NCBI RefSeq assembly: GCF_003994335.1
Contig: NZ_PNQZ01000019.1
Span: 186,002-250,001, forward strand
DNA from: Asaia sp. W19
GTDB taxonomy: Bacteria; Pseudomonadota; Alphaproteobacteria; Acetobacterales; Acetobacteraceae
Length of the DNA: 64,000 nucleotides
Reading direction: 5' to 3'
Part shown: positions 39,919-49,609 of the stretch, one piece after another
Layout of the letters: the number at the start of each line of letters is the position of its first letter
How positions within the stretch are numbered: the stretch's first letter is position 1
The notes under the pieces: model-generated
Database searches by the model: none
What the model saw: only the letters and a program-made list of their open reading frames with translations
Told to the model about the DNA's origin: nothing
Made by a program: the position numbers and the translations under genes

Positions 39919-40464
39919 ATGACAGCCCTCTCCTTCCTCACGGACGTCGAGTCCATCGCCCCGACACCGATCCTGGTCGCCCCCCAGCCTGTTCTGCGTG
40001 CGGTCGCGCGCGAGGTCACGGCGGATGACATGGCGCTGGTGAAGTCCCATCTGCCCGGCATGTTTTCTGCCATGTACAAGGCGCCGGGCATCGGGCTTGC
40101 CGCCCCGCAAATCGGACTCGGACTGCGTTTTGCGCTGGTCGACGTGTCCGATGAGGGTGAGCGCAATCCGATGGTACTGATCAACCCTGAGATCATCGAG
40201 GAATCCGAGCAGCTTGCCGCGCGCGAGGAGGGCTGCCTCTCTCTGCCCAATCAATATGCCGAGGTGATTCGCCCGGTCAGCGTGCGGATGCGTTATCGTA
40301 CGCTAGAAGGGGCTATCGAAGAGATGGAAGCGGACGATCTCCTCGCGACCTGCCTGCAGCACGAGATCGATCATCTGGACGGCATTCTCTTCGTCGATCA
40401 CCTGTCCAAGCTCAAGCGCAACATGATCATGCGCCGCCTCGCCAAGGAACAGAAAGGGCGCTGA
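39919..40464 (+). CDS. def: Peptide deformylase
   Basis: 181 residues. The three deformylase motifs are intact: GIGLAAPQIG, EEGCLSLP (metal cysteine) and QHEIDHLDG (metal histidines). It removes the formyl group from nascent proteins in the cytoplasm. It is 4 bases before fmt, the enzyme that installs the formyl group, and truA follows, so def-fmt-truA forms an operon divergent from hsp20. Confidence 0.96.
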   Translation: MTALSFLTDVESIAPTPILVAPQPVLRAVAREVTADDMALVKSHLPGMFSAMYKAPGIGLAAPQIGLGLRFALVDVSDEGERNPMVLINPEIIEESEQLAAREEGCLSLPNQYAEVIRPVSVRMRYRTLEGAIEEMEADDLLATCLQHEIDHLDGILFVDHLSKLKRNMIMRRLAKEQKGR

Positions 40465-40468
40465 TATC

Positions 40469-41383
40469 ATGCGCGTGGTCTTCATGGGGACGCCGGACTT
40501 CTCCGTGCCGGTCTTCGAGGCGCTTCGGGCCGATGGGCACGAGATCGTGGCAGTCTATACCCAGCCGCCCCGCCCGGCTGGGCGGGGCAAGGCTCTGCGT
40601 GCCTCTCCGGTCCAGAATGCCGCAGAGCGCGCAAACATCGTCGTGCGCACGCCCATGCGCGTGAGAAATAATGAGGAAGAGCTGGCCTTTTTCGAGGCGA
40701 TCGAGGCCGATATCGCCATCGTGGTCGCCTATGGGCTTATCCTGCCTCAACGCATGCTCGACGCCCCCAAAAAAGGCTGCCTGAACATTCATGCCAGCCT
40801 GCTGCCGCGCTGGCGGGGGGCCTCCCCCATTCAGTCCGCCCTGCTCGCAGGCGACGCGCGTAGCGGTGTCGCGATCATGCAGATGGATGCCGGGCTCGAT
40901 ACGGGCGACGTGTTGGCCGAAGCCGCCGTCGATCTCGGTCCCGATGAAACCGCTGCCACTCTCCATGATCGTCTCTCCTATCTCGGTGCAGAGTTACTGA
41001 TCGAGACCCTGCGCCGACCGTTCATCCCCACGCCCCAGCCGGGTGACGGCGTAACCTATGCCGAGCGCCTGACGCGCGAAAGCGGGCGCATCGACTGGTC
41101 CAAACCAGCAGTGGTCATCGACCGTCAGATACGGGGGCTCACGCCCTGGCCCGGGGCCTTCACCACGCAGGATGGCGTGGTGCTCAAGATCGGCCAGGCA
41201 CGCCTCGTTTCTGCCACGTCCCCGTTCCCGCCCGGAACGGTGCTCGATGACGCCCTGACAATTGCCTGCGGCGAAGGGGCATTGCAGATCCTGACTCTGC
41301 AGCGTCCGGGCAAGGCAATGATGAAGGCCACGGATTATCTGCGTGGCACGCCCGTGACCAGAGGATCGATCCTTGGTTCATGA
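40469..41383 (+). CDS. fmt: Methionyl-tRNA formyltransferase
   Basis: 304 residues. The N-terminal formyltransferase domain has MGTPDFSVPVFEAL and the catalytic loop NIHASLLPRWRGASPIQSALLAG (Asn/His). The TGDVLAEAAVDL and late GALQILTLQRPGK segments belong to the C-terminal tRNA-binding domain. It formylates initiator Met-tRNA. Its end overlaps the truA start by 11 bases. Confidence 0.96.
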   Translation: MRVVFMGTPDFSVPVFEALRADGHEIVAVYTQPPRPAGRGKALRASPVQNAAERANIVVRTPMRVRNNEEELAFFEAIEADIAIVVAYGLILPQRMLDAPKKGCLNIHASLLPRWRGASPIQSALLAGDARSGVAIMQMDAGLDTGDVLAEAAVDLGPDETAATLHDRLSYLGAELLIETLRRPFIPTPQPGDGVTYAERLTRESGRIDWSKPAVVIDRQIRGLTPWPGAFTTQDGVVLKIGQARLVSATSPFPPGTVLDDALTIACGEGALQILTLQRPGKAMMKATDYLRGTPVTRGSILGS

Positions 41384-42164
41384 CGGCCCCGCCCCGGGCT
41401 ATCGCCGCTGGGCGCTGAAGATCGAATATGACGGGACCGGTCTGGTCGGCTGGCAGAGGCAGGAGAACGGCCTCTCCGTTCAGCAATTGCTGGAAGAAGC
41501 TGCCTCCAAACTGGTTGGCGATGCGCCTGTCATGAGCGCCACTGCGGGGCGCACCGATGCGGGGGTTCATGCCTCGGCCATGGTGGTTCAGCTCGACCTG
41601 CCCGAACAGGACAGGCTCGACGCCCGACAGATCCGAGACGGGATCAGCTTCCATCTCAAGCCACATCGTGTCGCCGTGCTCGCTGCTGCTGCGGCGCCGG
41701 AGGGCTGGCATGCCCGGTTCTCGGCGATCTGGCGCCGCTATCGCTACACTATCCTGAACCGGCCGACACGCCCGGTACTGGATGCCGATCATGTCTGGCA
41801 TGTGAGGCGACCGCTCGATGAGGTATTGATGCATGAGGCAGCACAAAGCCTGCTGGGCCGGCATGATTTCTCGTCCTTCCGGGCCGCCTCTTGCCAGGCG
41901 AGCAGCCCCATCCGGACCCTCGATGTTCTGGATGTGACGAGAGAAGGGCTCTCTCTGCATATCGATGTGCAGGCTCGCTCATTCCTGCATCATCAGGTGC
42001 GTAACCTCGCAGGATCACTGCAGATGATCGGCAGCGGGCAATGGCCTGTCGAACGACTGCGAGAGGTGCTCGACGCCTGCGACCGGCGTCAGGCGGGACC
42101 GACCGCCCCGTCGGAAGGTCTCTGCCTCGTCGCCGTCGGGTATGAAAGCGACCCCTTCGTCTGA
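41373..42164 (+). CDS. truA: tRNA pseudouridine(38-40) synthase
   Basis: 263 residues. Catalytic aspartate motif GRTDAGVHA near residues 54-62; early IEYDGTGLVGWQRQ and late FLHHQVRNLAGSLQMIG are typical of TruA. It converts U38-U40 in tRNA anticodon arms to pseudouridine. Last gene of the def-fmt-truA operon; it overlaps fmt in a different frame. Confidence 0.96.
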   Translation: MVHDGPAPGYRRWALKIEYDGTGLVGWQRQENGLSVQQLLEEAASKLVGDAPVMSATAGRTDAGVHASAMVVQLDLPEQDRLDARQIRDGISFHLKPHRVAVLAAAAAPEGWHARFSAIWRRYRYTILNRPTRPVLDADHVWHVRRPLDEVLMHEAAQSLLGRHDFSSFRAASCQASSPIRTLDVLDVTREGLSLHIDVQARSFLHHQVRNLAGSLQMIGSGQWPVERLREVLDACDRRQAGPTAPSEGLCLVAVGYESDPFV

Positions 42165-42206
42165 CCCGACAACCTTGCTGCGGCATTCAGGCGAAGACGC
42201 GCCCCA

Positions 42207-42836
42207 TCACGGCTTGGGCAAAGGGCCCATGATTTCCTTCAGCGCGTTGTAATGCGGCGGCAAAAGAGCCGCGATCAGGTAAAGCGCGGCAACGGCAACG
42301 TTGATCAGAACGACCAAAAGCGCGGCCTTGCCCCCCGTGATCTCCAACCCTGCACGAGCGACAAACCAGGCCAGCCAGAGTTCATAGAGTTCCACGCCGA
42401 TCATGACACCGGCGAGGGCAGAGCGCGACGTCGCCATCCCCGGCATGATGATCTGCATCACGCAGAGCACGATAAGGGAGAGCACCATCGGGAGCCAGCT
42501 GCTCCAGAGAAGCGCCGTGGCATAACGCGGCCAGACCGCCTCACGAGACCAGAAGCGCGCCATGAGCTGAGATACGACCAGGCGGGTCAGCAATGCGGTC
42601 ACCAAGATCAGAATTTTGGTGATCTCGACCGCATTATAGCCTTGCACGAACTCGGAAAGCGCAAGGACGATAAACAGGGCCGCACTGGGCGCGATGGCAG
42701 CGAGCAACGCCTCGGGCGTATTGCGGAATGCGTCGATACCCTGTTTGTCGCCACGGCCAAGCTGCATCACCCCGCGCATGATACGCGCGGCCGCCGCAGC
42801 GGGAGTTTCATTCTGTTTGGAAGAGCCGGAATTCAC
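42207..42836 (-). CDS. Hypothetical multi-pass membrane protein
   Basis: 209 residues with a polar N-terminus of about 45 residues followed by five hydrophobic segments (for example AIAPSAALFIVLALSEFV, LPMVLSLIVLCVMQIIM, ALLVVLINVAVAALYLIAALL). I do not recognise the family; the arrangement is loosely Yip1-like. The start overlaps the dapE stop (ATGA), so it is translated together with the diaminopimelate genes. A function in cell-wall precursor metabolism would be guesswork. Confidence 0.75.
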   Translation of the reverse strand: MNSGSSKQNETPAAAAARIMRGVMQLGRGDKQGIDAFRNTPEALLAAIAPSAALFIVLALSEFVQGYNAVEITKILILVTALLTRLVVSQLMARFWSREAVWPRYATALLWSSWLPMVLSLIVLCVMQIIMPGMATSRSALAGVMIGVELYELWLAWFVARAGLEITGGKAALLVVLINVAVAALYLIAALLPPHYNALKEIMGPLPKP

Positions 42837-43963
42837 AATCCGAATGCCTCTAGATAGTCGCGATAGATCAGGGTCAGTGCCTGCAGATCAGCAATGGCCA
42901 CACATTCATCCGCCTTATGCATGGTCGCCCCAACCAGACCGAATTCCGCCACGGGACAATACGCGGCGATAAAGCGGGCATCGGACGTGCCGCCACCCGT
43001 GTCGAGACGCGGCTCGCGTCCGGTGTGACACGCCACCACCGATGCGAGCGCGTGCACCGCAGGGCCCGGCTCCGTCAGAAAGGCTTCACCGCTGATACTC
43101 GCCTCGACGTGGCCCTCAGGGGCGTGCTCGGCAACAACCGCTTTGATCCACGCCACGAGATCCTCACCGCGATGCTCGGTATTGAAGCGGATATTGAGCT
43201 GCGCGGTCGCGCGGCTCGGAATCACATTGGTCGCCGTATTCCCTACATCCACGCTCACCACCTGAAGCGATGACGGTGCGAAATGGGCGTTACCCTCATC
43301 CAGCACGCGCGTGGTCAGAACGCTCAGGGCCGGCAGCAGGCGATGGATCGGATTATCGGCCAGGTGAGGATAAGCCACATGGCCTTGCACGCCATCGACC
43401 GTGATGAGCGCGTTCAGGCTGCCGCGTCGGCCGATCTTGATCACCTCGCCCAAGGCATCGGGGTTGGTGGGCTCGCCCAGCAGGCAGAAATCGGGGATAT
43501 GCCCCCTCTTCTCCATCCATGGCAGGACAATCTTGGTACCGTGCAGCGCCGGGCCTTCCTCGTCTCCCGTAATCAGAAGGCTGACCACCCCCTTGAGTGG
43601 GCGGTCGGCCTGAAGGGCCGATACTGCCGCGATGAAAGCGGCAATGCCACCCTTCATATCGGCAACGCCCCGTCCATACAGCATGCCCCCTGCGCGCTGG
43701 GCACCAAACGGATCATGCACCCAGCCCGGACCGGGGGGGACGACATCCGTATGACCGGCGAAACACAGATGCGGACCGCTCTCGCCCATTCTGGCAAAGA
43801 GGTTGGGCGTCTGGGCACCCTCCGGGCCGGAATCGACCCGCTCGACAGAAAAACCGAGCCCCGCCAGGGTGCGCGTCAGCAGGGCCATGGCCCCATCATC
43901 GGCCGGGGTGACGGAGCGACAGGCGATGAGCTGCTCCGCCAGGGAAACGACGTCGATCGACAC
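42833..43963 (-). CDS. dapE: Succinyl-diaminopimelate desuccinylase
   Basis: 376 residues. M20 peptidase motifs: FAGHTDVVPPG (metal His and catalytic Asp), GRGVADMKGGIAA (bridging Asp), GDEEGPA (catalytic Glu) and the late DTGGGTSDARF. It removes succinate from N-succinyl-LL-diaminopimelate in lysine and peptidoglycan precursor synthesis. It lies 2 bases after dapD and overlaps the membrane-protein gene. Confidence 0.96.
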   Translation of the reverse strand: MSIDVVSLAEQLIACRSVTPADDGAMALLTRTLAGLGFSVERVDSGPEGAQTPNLFARMGESGPHLCFAGHTDVVPPGPGWVHDPFGAQRAGGMLYGRGVADMKGGIAAFIAAVSALQADRPLKGVVSLLITGDEEGPALHGTKIVLPWMEKRGHIPDFCLLGEPTNPDALGEVIKIGRRGSLNALITVDGVQGHVAYPHLADNPIHRLLPALSVLTTRVLDEGNAHFAPSSLQVVSVDVGNTATNVIPSRATAQLNIRFNTEHRGEDLVAWIKAVVAEHAPEGHVEASISGEAFLTEPGPAVHALASVVACHTGREPRLDTGGGTSDARFIAAYCPVAEFGLVGATMHKADECVAIADLQALTLIYRDYLEAFGL

Positions 43964-43965
43964 GA

Positions 43966-44796
43966 TCAGTCGCGCAGCAATTCGTTGATCGAGGTCTTGG
44001 AACGCGTACGCTCATCGACGCGCTTGACGATCACGGCGCAGGCCAGATGCGGCGCGTCAGGAGTGCGACCGGGCAGTGTGCCGGGTACGACCACAGAATA
44101 GGCCGGAACGCGGCCCATGAAGATCTCGCCGGTTGCACGATCCACGATCTTCGTGGAAGCCCCGATGAACACGCCCATCGACAGTACAGAGCCGCGTTCG
44201 ACCACCACGCCCTCGGCCACTTCAGAGCGCGCGCCGATGAAGCAATCATCCTCGATGATCACGGGAGCTGCCTGAAGCGGCTCGAGCACACCGCCGATAC
44301 CGGCACCGCCGCTGATATGCACGTTCTTGCCGATCTGGGCGCAGGAGCCAACCGTGGCCCAGGTATCGACCATCGTGCCACTATCGACGCGGGCGCCGAC
44401 ATTGACGAAGCTGGGCATCAGCACAACGCCCGGTGCGATATAGGCCGAACGACGGACAATCGCGCCCGGCACCGCACGGAACCCGGCCTCGGCAAAACGG
44501 AACTGGTCCCAGCCATCGAACTTCAGCGGCACCTTGTCGAAACCCGGAACCCCACCGCAGCCGCGCTCGGCCACACGGCTATCGGTGATACGGAAGGAGA
44601 GCAGGACGGCCTTTTTCAGCCACTCATGCACCACCCAGCCATTTTCACCGGGCTCGGCCACACGGAGCTTGCCTTCATCGAGGGATGTCAGAGCCTGTTC
44701 GATCGCCTCGCGCGCCTCACCTTCCGTGTGAGCATTGAGCGTATCACGACGCTCCCACAGGGAGTCGATCACGGTGCGCAGATCGGAAACAGGCAT
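43966..44796 (-). CDS. dapD: Tetrahydrodipicolinate N-succinyltransferase
   Basis: 276 residues, standard DapD length. A helical N-terminal domain is followed by left-handed beta-helix hexapeptides ([30 protein letters not shown] in part, then [15 protein letters not shown]). It succinylates tetrahydrodipicolinate using succinyl-CoA. It heads the dapD-dapE-membrane protein unit; a 210-base gap separates it from the divergent GGDEF-like gene. Confidence 0.96.
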   Translation of the reverse strand: MPVSDLRTVIDSLWERRDTLNAHTEGEAREAIEQALTSLDEGKLRVAEPGENGWVVHEWLKKAVLLSFRITDSRVAERGCGGVPGFDKVPLKFDGWDQFRFAEAGFRAVPGAIVRRSAYIAPGVVLMPSFVNVGARVDSGTMVDTWATVGSCAQIGKNVHISGGAGIGGVLEPLQAAPVIIEDDCFIGARSEVAEGVVVERGSVLSMGVFIGASTKIVDRATGEIFMGRVPAYSVVVPGTLPGRTPDAPHLACAVIVKRVDERTRSKTSINELLRD

Positions 44797-45006
44797 TATC
44801 AGCCATCCTTCAACAGGGTTACTCAGGTGAGCGGACCATGCTCAGGACGCTTCCGGAAGTCAACGAATCTTCCATCCCGATGACGTTAAGGAGTAATTAA
44901 ATTTCATACCCTATCCTCTGCCTGACTCTCACCGGACCCGTCCGACGCGAAGCGCACTCCTATCCTGTCGAGACTCCTCTTCTTTTATGTTCTCAGGAAA
45001 CGCACG

Positions 45007-46038
45007 ATGACCGCATTGCTGACGAAAACCGTGCATGCGCTCATGAGGGGGTTGTCGGGACGAAGCAGAACAAACTGGCCTACGCGAAATCGAGCCACGC
45101 TGCGTCGATGGGAAGAGGATCTCTCGAACTCCCTGCTGGAGACCCTGCGATCGGCGATTTCGGTTTCGGACGGGCTCAGATGCGCGTTTGAGGAGTTCTG
45201 CGCAACGACGCAGCCCGAGCGCGGCATTCTCATCAGCTCCGGTCCGCTTCAGGTGCCGCCGCCCCCCGAACCGCAGCTCAAGATTCTCCATACCTGGCCC
45301 ATCCAGCAGGAGAAAGCCCAGATCGAGATGGGCGGTAACCGTATTGATACGCATATCAGCCTGCGGGCGATCAACGAGGTCCGCCATCAGGGTGAAATCG
45401 GCATATTCGTCTATTTCCCCCCCCAGTTCCCCAAACATTCCGCGGAAGCGTGCAAGCGCGTCATAGGCACGCTGGTGCGGACGGCTGCGGCCATGATCGA
45501 GGTCGATCATCGCTATCGCGTGCTCCTGCGTGCGCTGCCCTTCGATCCCCTGACCCACCTCCCCGTCTGGTCGCTCTTCAAGGACCGGGTCGAACGACGC
45601 TTTGCACGCCTTGACCATGAGAACCTGCCCGCGACGCTGATGCTGGTGAGTTTTTCCGGTCTGCTTCAGGCCCAGCACGGGGCCGGGGCCGCGGAAGAGG
45701 CCGTCGAGCAGATCGCGCATGTACGCGATGCCATCAATTTTCTGCAACGCGCCATCAGGCCAACCGATCTGATCGGTCAACTGGATCGTGAGTCCTATAT
45801 TCTATGGCTGGACGGGGGGGATCGGTTTGCCTCGGTCGAGCGGGCAGAACTGATCTGCAAACGTCGCTATATGTGCTCGGCGGGATCCAATCCCCTGGTC
45901 TCGGTCAAGATCGGGCTCGTTACCCGCGAGCCTCAGTCCCATGACACGCTGGAGACATTCTTCGAGCGCGCCAGACTGGCGCTCTCGATCGCTCATGAAG
46001 AAAACATGGACTGGTATTTCGCTCACGAAAACGCCTGA
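45007..46038 (+). CDS. GAF-like plus degenerate GGDEF-domain protein
   Basis: 343 residues. Residues about 35-170 look like a GAF-type sensory fold. Residues about 175-335 keep the diguanylate-cyclase opening (FDPLTHLPVWSLFKDRVERRF) and the general strand/helix order, but the GG[D/E]EF site reads DRESY (in QLDRESYILWLDG). Catalysis is therefore unlikely; it may bind a nucleotide or act through protein contacts. It is the only plus-strand gene between dapD and argB in an otherwise minus-strand block. No signal peptide or membrane helix. Confidence 0.72.
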   Translation: MTALLTKTVHALMRGLSGRSRTNWPTRNRATLRRWEEDLSNSLLETLRSAISVSDGLRCAFEEFCATTQPERGILISSGPLQVPPPPEPQLKILHTWPIQQEKAQIEMGGNRIDTHISLRAINEVRHQGEIGIFVYFPPQFPKHSAEACKRVIGTLVRTAAAMIEVDHRYRVLLRALPFDPLTHLPVWSLFKDRVERRFARLDHENLPATLMLVSFSGLLQAQHGAGAAEEAVEQIAHVRDAINFLQRAIRPTDLIGQLDRESYILWLDGGDRFASVERAELICKRRYMCSAGSNPLVSVKIGLVTREPQSHDTLETFFERARLALSIAHEENMDWYFAHENA

Positions 46039-46070
46039 GCGTTGCGCCAGAGGCGCCCGGATTTGGTATT

Positions 46071-46104
46071 CCTCCATTCGCAGGCCTTAGCCTGCGAATG
46101 GAGG
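46071..46104. terminator. Long perfect hairpin between the GGDEF-like gene and argB
   Basis: CCTCCATTCGCAGG (46071-46084) and CCTGCGAATGGAGG (46091-46104) form a perfect 14-base stem with a CCTTAG loop. It lies between convergent genes, 6 bases past the argB stop. No T run on either side, so it may act as a bidirectional 3'-end or processing structure. Confidence 0.65.
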
Positions 46105-46110
46105 CCTCGG

Positions 46111-47034
46111 TTACGAGGCTCGGATCAGCGTGCCGGAGCCCTTGCTTGTGAAAAGCTCAAGCAGGCAGGCATGGGGAATACGGCCATCCATGATGACTGC
46201 GGCCCGTGCGCCTGCCTTGACGGCGGCGAGGCAGGTTTCAACCTTCGGGATCATGCCCCCTGAAATCGACCCGTCAGCAATACGGCGCTGCGCTTCCTCG
46301 GCCGTCAGTTCAGGAATCAGGACGCCATTTTCATCGAGCACCCCTGCGACATCGGTCAGCATGAGCAGGCGCGAGGCATTTACGCTTCCTGCAATGGCAC
46401 CCGCCGCCGTATCGGCATTGATGTTATAGGTCTCGCCCTTCTCGCCGACCCCGACGGGGGCGATGACCGGAATAAGGCCGGAGCCGAGCAGCGAGAACAG
46501 GACACGCGGGTCGATCTTGACGGGCTCCCCGACGAAACCGAGATCTTGAAGGGCTTCCTCACCCGAGCGGGAGTCCCGGCTGCGATGCATCAGCTTGCGC
46601 GCCTGCAGGAGCCCGCCATCCTTGCCGGAGATACCGACAGCGAGCGCGCCTGCACGATTGATCAGATCAGCCACCTGTTTATTGACGCTGCCGGAGAGTA
46701 CCATCTCGATCACGTCGATTGCGGCCTGATCGGTCACACGCAGCCCGTCGACGAAGCGGGAGTCGATCGCAAGACGCTTGAGCATCGCGCTGATCTGCGG
46801 CCCGCCACCGTGCACGACGATGGGATTGATCCCCACGAGCTTGAGAAGCGCAATATCACGGCCAAAGGCGCTCGATAGGTGATCCTTGCTCATGGCATTA
46901 CCGCCATATTTCACGACGATCGTATCACCGGCATAGCGGCGCAGAAAAGGCAGGGCGCTTGCAAGCAGGGCGGCCTGCTGCTGGCCTTCATCATGCGTGT
47001 CAGGGAGCGTCAGCTCCGATGTGTCCTTCTTCAC
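46111..47034 (-). CDS. argB: Acetylglutamate kinase
   Basis: 307 residues. N-terminal VVKYGGNAM and the GGGPQIS motif are the phosphate- and substrate-binding loops of the amino-acid-kinase family; NINADTAAGAIAGSVNA and LTDVAGVLDENG follow. It phosphorylates N-acetylglutamate in arginine synthesis. Its start overlaps the engB stop (ATGA). Confidence 0.96.
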   Translation of the reverse strand: MKKDTSELTLPDTHDEGQQQAALLASALPFLRRYAGDTIVVKYGGNAMSKDHLSSAFGRDIALLKLVGINPIVVHGGGPQISAMLKRLAIDSRFVDGLRVTDQAAIDVIEMVLSGSVNKQVADLINRAGALAVGISGKDGGLLQARKLMHRSRDSRSGEEALQDLGFVGEPVKIDPRVLFSLLGSGLIPVIAPVGVGEKGETYNINADTAAGAIAGSVNASRLLMLTDVAGVLDENGVLIPELTAEEAQRRIADGSISGGMIPKVETCLAAVKAGARAAVIMDGRIPHACLLELFTSKGSGTLIRAS

Positions 47035-47708
47035 CCTTGCTCCCCTTCCCCGATCGATCCGGCAATGAGCCGGGCAATTTCGGCGCGCAATGTCTCGATA
47101 CCCAGCCCGGTTTCGCTGCTGGTCGTGGCAATATGCGGATAGGCGGCCGCATGTTTTGACAACACGCTCTCAACCTCGGCGATCTTCGCCTTGAGCTTGT
47201 TTGGCCCTACCGAATCCGCCTTCGTCAGCACCACCTGAAACAGCACAGCGGCGCGATCAAGCATCTCCATCACGTCGCGATCTGCCTGCTTCAGCTCGAT
47301 ACGGGAATCCAGCAGCAGAAAGACGCGCGTGAGCGTCGGGCGGCCGCGCAGATAGGCAAACATCATTGTCTGCCATTCTTCCTTGACCGATTTCGCCGCC
47401 TTGGCGAAGCCGTAGCCCGGCATGTCGACCAGTGCGAGGCGTCCACCGAGATTGAAGAAGTTGAGCTGCTTCGTGCGTCCGGGTTCGGATGACGCACGGG
47501 CAAGCCTGTTGCGCCCCGTAAGTGCATTGATCAGGCTGGACTTGCCGACATTGGAGCGTCCCGCGAAAGCAACTTCGGGCCCGGCGAGCGGCGGCAATTG
47601 CTCAAGCTTCTGCGCGCCAAAGAAGAACTCGCATTCTGACGCGAAGAGCAGGCGTCCCTCTTCAACCTGCTCTTCCGTGAAAACAGTCGGATCTTCTTTC
47701 TGGCTCAC
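47031..47708 (-). CDS. engB: Ribosome-biogenesis GTPase YihA/YsxC (EngB)
   Basis: 225 residues. G1 GRSNVGKSSLIN, G3 DMPGYG and G4 TKAD are visible, and the short single-domain layout fits EngB. It is involved in late assembly of the 50S subunit. It overlaps yidC by 4 bases upstream and argB by 4 bases downstream. Confidence 0.95.
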   Translation of the reverse strand: MSQKEDPTVFTEEQVEEGRLLFASECEFFFGAQKLEQLPPLAGPEVAFAGRSNVGKSSLINALTGRNRLARASSEPGRTKQLNFFNLGGRLALVDMPGYGFAKAAKSVKEEWQTMMFAYLRGRPTLTRVFLLLDSRIELKQADRDVMEMLDRAAVLFQVVLTKADSVGPNKLKAKIAEVESVLSKHAAAYPHIATTSSETGLGIETLRAEIARLIAGSIGEGEQG

Positions 47709-49471
47709 GACTTGCTGACGGCCTTTCCGCCTTTCTTCTGGCCACGATCGATCTGCATCTGGATCAGCTTCTGCTGACCATAGCTGAGGATATTGTTCCA
47801 GGTGTAATAGATCACGATACCCGCCGAGAGACGCCCCAGGAAGACGGTGTAGATGATCGGCATGAACTGCATGATCTTCTGCTGGGCGGGGTCCATGCTG
47901 ACCATACTCTGACGCTGCATCAGCCAGATGGTGATACCGAAGAGAATGGGCCAGACGCCTACATGCAGCATTTCAGGCATGAAACCCGTGCTGAAGGGCA
48001 GAAGACCGAACAGGTTGAAGAGTGTGGTCGGATCGGGCGCGGAGAGATCGCGGATCCAGCCATAAAAGGGTGCGTGACGCATCTCGATGGTGATGTTCAG
48101 CACCTTGTACAGACAGAACGCGACAGGCGCCTGAACCAGCAGAGGCAAACAGCCACCGGCCGGGTTCACGCCCTCTTCCTTGTAGAGCGCCATGATCTGC
48201 TGGTTCTGGGCCAGCTGGTCGCCCTTGTTATGCTCGCGAATGGACTGGATGCGTGGCGCAAGCGTGCGCATACGCGCCATGGACGCAAAGGATTTTGTGG
48301 CCAGCGGGTACAGGATGAGCTTGATGATCAGCGTCATGATCAGCAGCGCGATGCCGAAATTGCCGACATGACTGTAGAGCCAGTGCAGCACATGGAACAT
48401 CGGGCGCGTCAGGAACGCAAACCAGCCAAAATCCACCGCCTTGTAGAAATAGGGAATATGCAGATCGTCGGTATACTGATCGAGGAGATTGACCTCCTTC
48501 GCACCGGCGAAGACCATGCTTGTCGTGGCAACGCTCGAGCCCGGCGCGATCTGGATCGGCTGGCTTGCAAGCGTGTCGACGATGTATGACCCCTCCTTGG
48601 CATTCGGCACAAAGCGATAGCGTACCGTTACGCCCGCTTTCTGGTCGGGAATGACGGCTGTCAGCCAGTATTTATCGGTAATACCGGCCCAGCCGCCTAC
48701 GCCATCTGCCGACCACGCCGTATTATCCGGTTTGGCCGCGCCCTTGCGCATGGTCTTGTAGGATTCCTCATCCAGTCGGTCATTCGTGACCGATAGCGGA
48801 CCTTCCTGCACGATCATGCCACCGGTTTCGACCGGCTTGTAATCACGCTCGACACGCTGAAAGGGTGTCAGGGCGACCGGAGCACCCGCCTTGTTCTCGA
48901 CACTCTGGGTGATTGCAAACAGGTAGCGCCGGTCGAGCTTGATCTGGATTCGGAAAAGCAGCCCCTGGCCATTGTCCCATTGCATGGACACGGGATGGTC
49001 GGGGGAGAGCGTCTTGTCGTCGCTCGACCAGTCGGTATCCGCGTCAGGCAGCTTGATGGTCGAGCCGGCCGGAGCCTGCCAGCCCAACTCGACGAAGCTC
49101 GGCTGAGGGCCTTCCTGGGTCTCAAGCAAACGTACCAGCGGCGAATTCTTGTCGAGTGTCTCGAAATAATGCGTCAGCACCAGATTATCGAAACGCGCGC
49201 CGCGCAGGCTGAAAGATCCCGTGGCATCCGGCCCCTCAATGGCGATACGCCCGGCCGGTCCGCTTGGAACCGCTGCTCCATTGGCTGGCGCGCCACCGGG
49301 TGCGGCCACAGGCAAGGGCGAGACCTTGCCTGCCTCGGGCGTCTTGCCCTTTGTCTGCTCGGTGGTCTGGGTCTCGGCGTCTTTCTTAGCGTGCTGGGGC
49401 ACGAAATAATCGAAACCGATCAAGATCGCGGCCGAGAGACTGGTTGCCACGAGGATGCGCTTGATATCCAT
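47705..49471 (-). CDS. yidC: Membrane protein insertase YidC
   Basis: 588 residues from the ATG at 49471 (MDIKRILVATSLSAAILIGFDYF). A longer frame is unsupported. An N-terminal membrane helix is followed by a large periplasmic beta domain (about 90-360), then the five-helix insertase core with GNFGIALLIMTLIIKLILYPL, the cytoplasmic hairpin and the PAGGCLPLLVQAPV loop. It ends in a basic Lys-rich tail. It inserts inner-membrane proteins with or without Sec. It sits between yidD and engB. Confidence 0.96.
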   Translation of the reverse strand: MDIKRILVATSLSAAILIGFDYFVPQHAKKDAETQTTEQTKGKTPEAGKVSPLPVAAPGGAPANGAAVPSGPAGRIAIEGPDATGSFSLRGARFDNLVLTHYFETLDKNSPLVRLLETQEGPQPSFVELGWQAPAGSTIKLPDADTDWSSDDKTLSPDHPVSMQWDNGQGLLFRIQIKLDRRYLFAITQSVENKAGAPVALTPFQRVERDYKPVETGGMIVQEGPLSVTNDRLDEESYKTMRKGAAKPDNTAWSADGVGGWAGITDKYWLTAVIPDQKAGVTVRYRFVPNAKEGSYIVDTLASQPIQIAPGSSVATTSMVFAGAKEVNLLDQYTDDLHIPYFYKAVDFGWFAFLTRPMFHVLHWLYSHVGNFGIALLIMTLIIKLILYPLATKSFASMARMRTLAPRIQSIREHNKGDQLAQNQQIMALYKEEGVNPAGGCLPLLVQAPVAFCLYKVLNITIEMRHAPFYGWIRDLSAPDPTTLFNLFGLLPFSTGFMPEMLHVGVWPILFGITIWLMQRQSMVSMDPAQQKIMQFMPIIYTVFLGRLSAGIVIYYTWNNILSYGQQKLIQMQIDRGQKKGGKAVSKS

Positions 49472-49609
49472 CAGCCGAATGCCGGTCTTTCCATGAGGAT
49501 GAAACAATAAGGCGCCGCCTTGAGCGGCGAGCCACGAGTGCAGCCGTTGAAGTGACCGAATTTCGGCCACAAAACAATAGGGCGAGGCAGAATAACGCGT
49601 TTTCTGACC

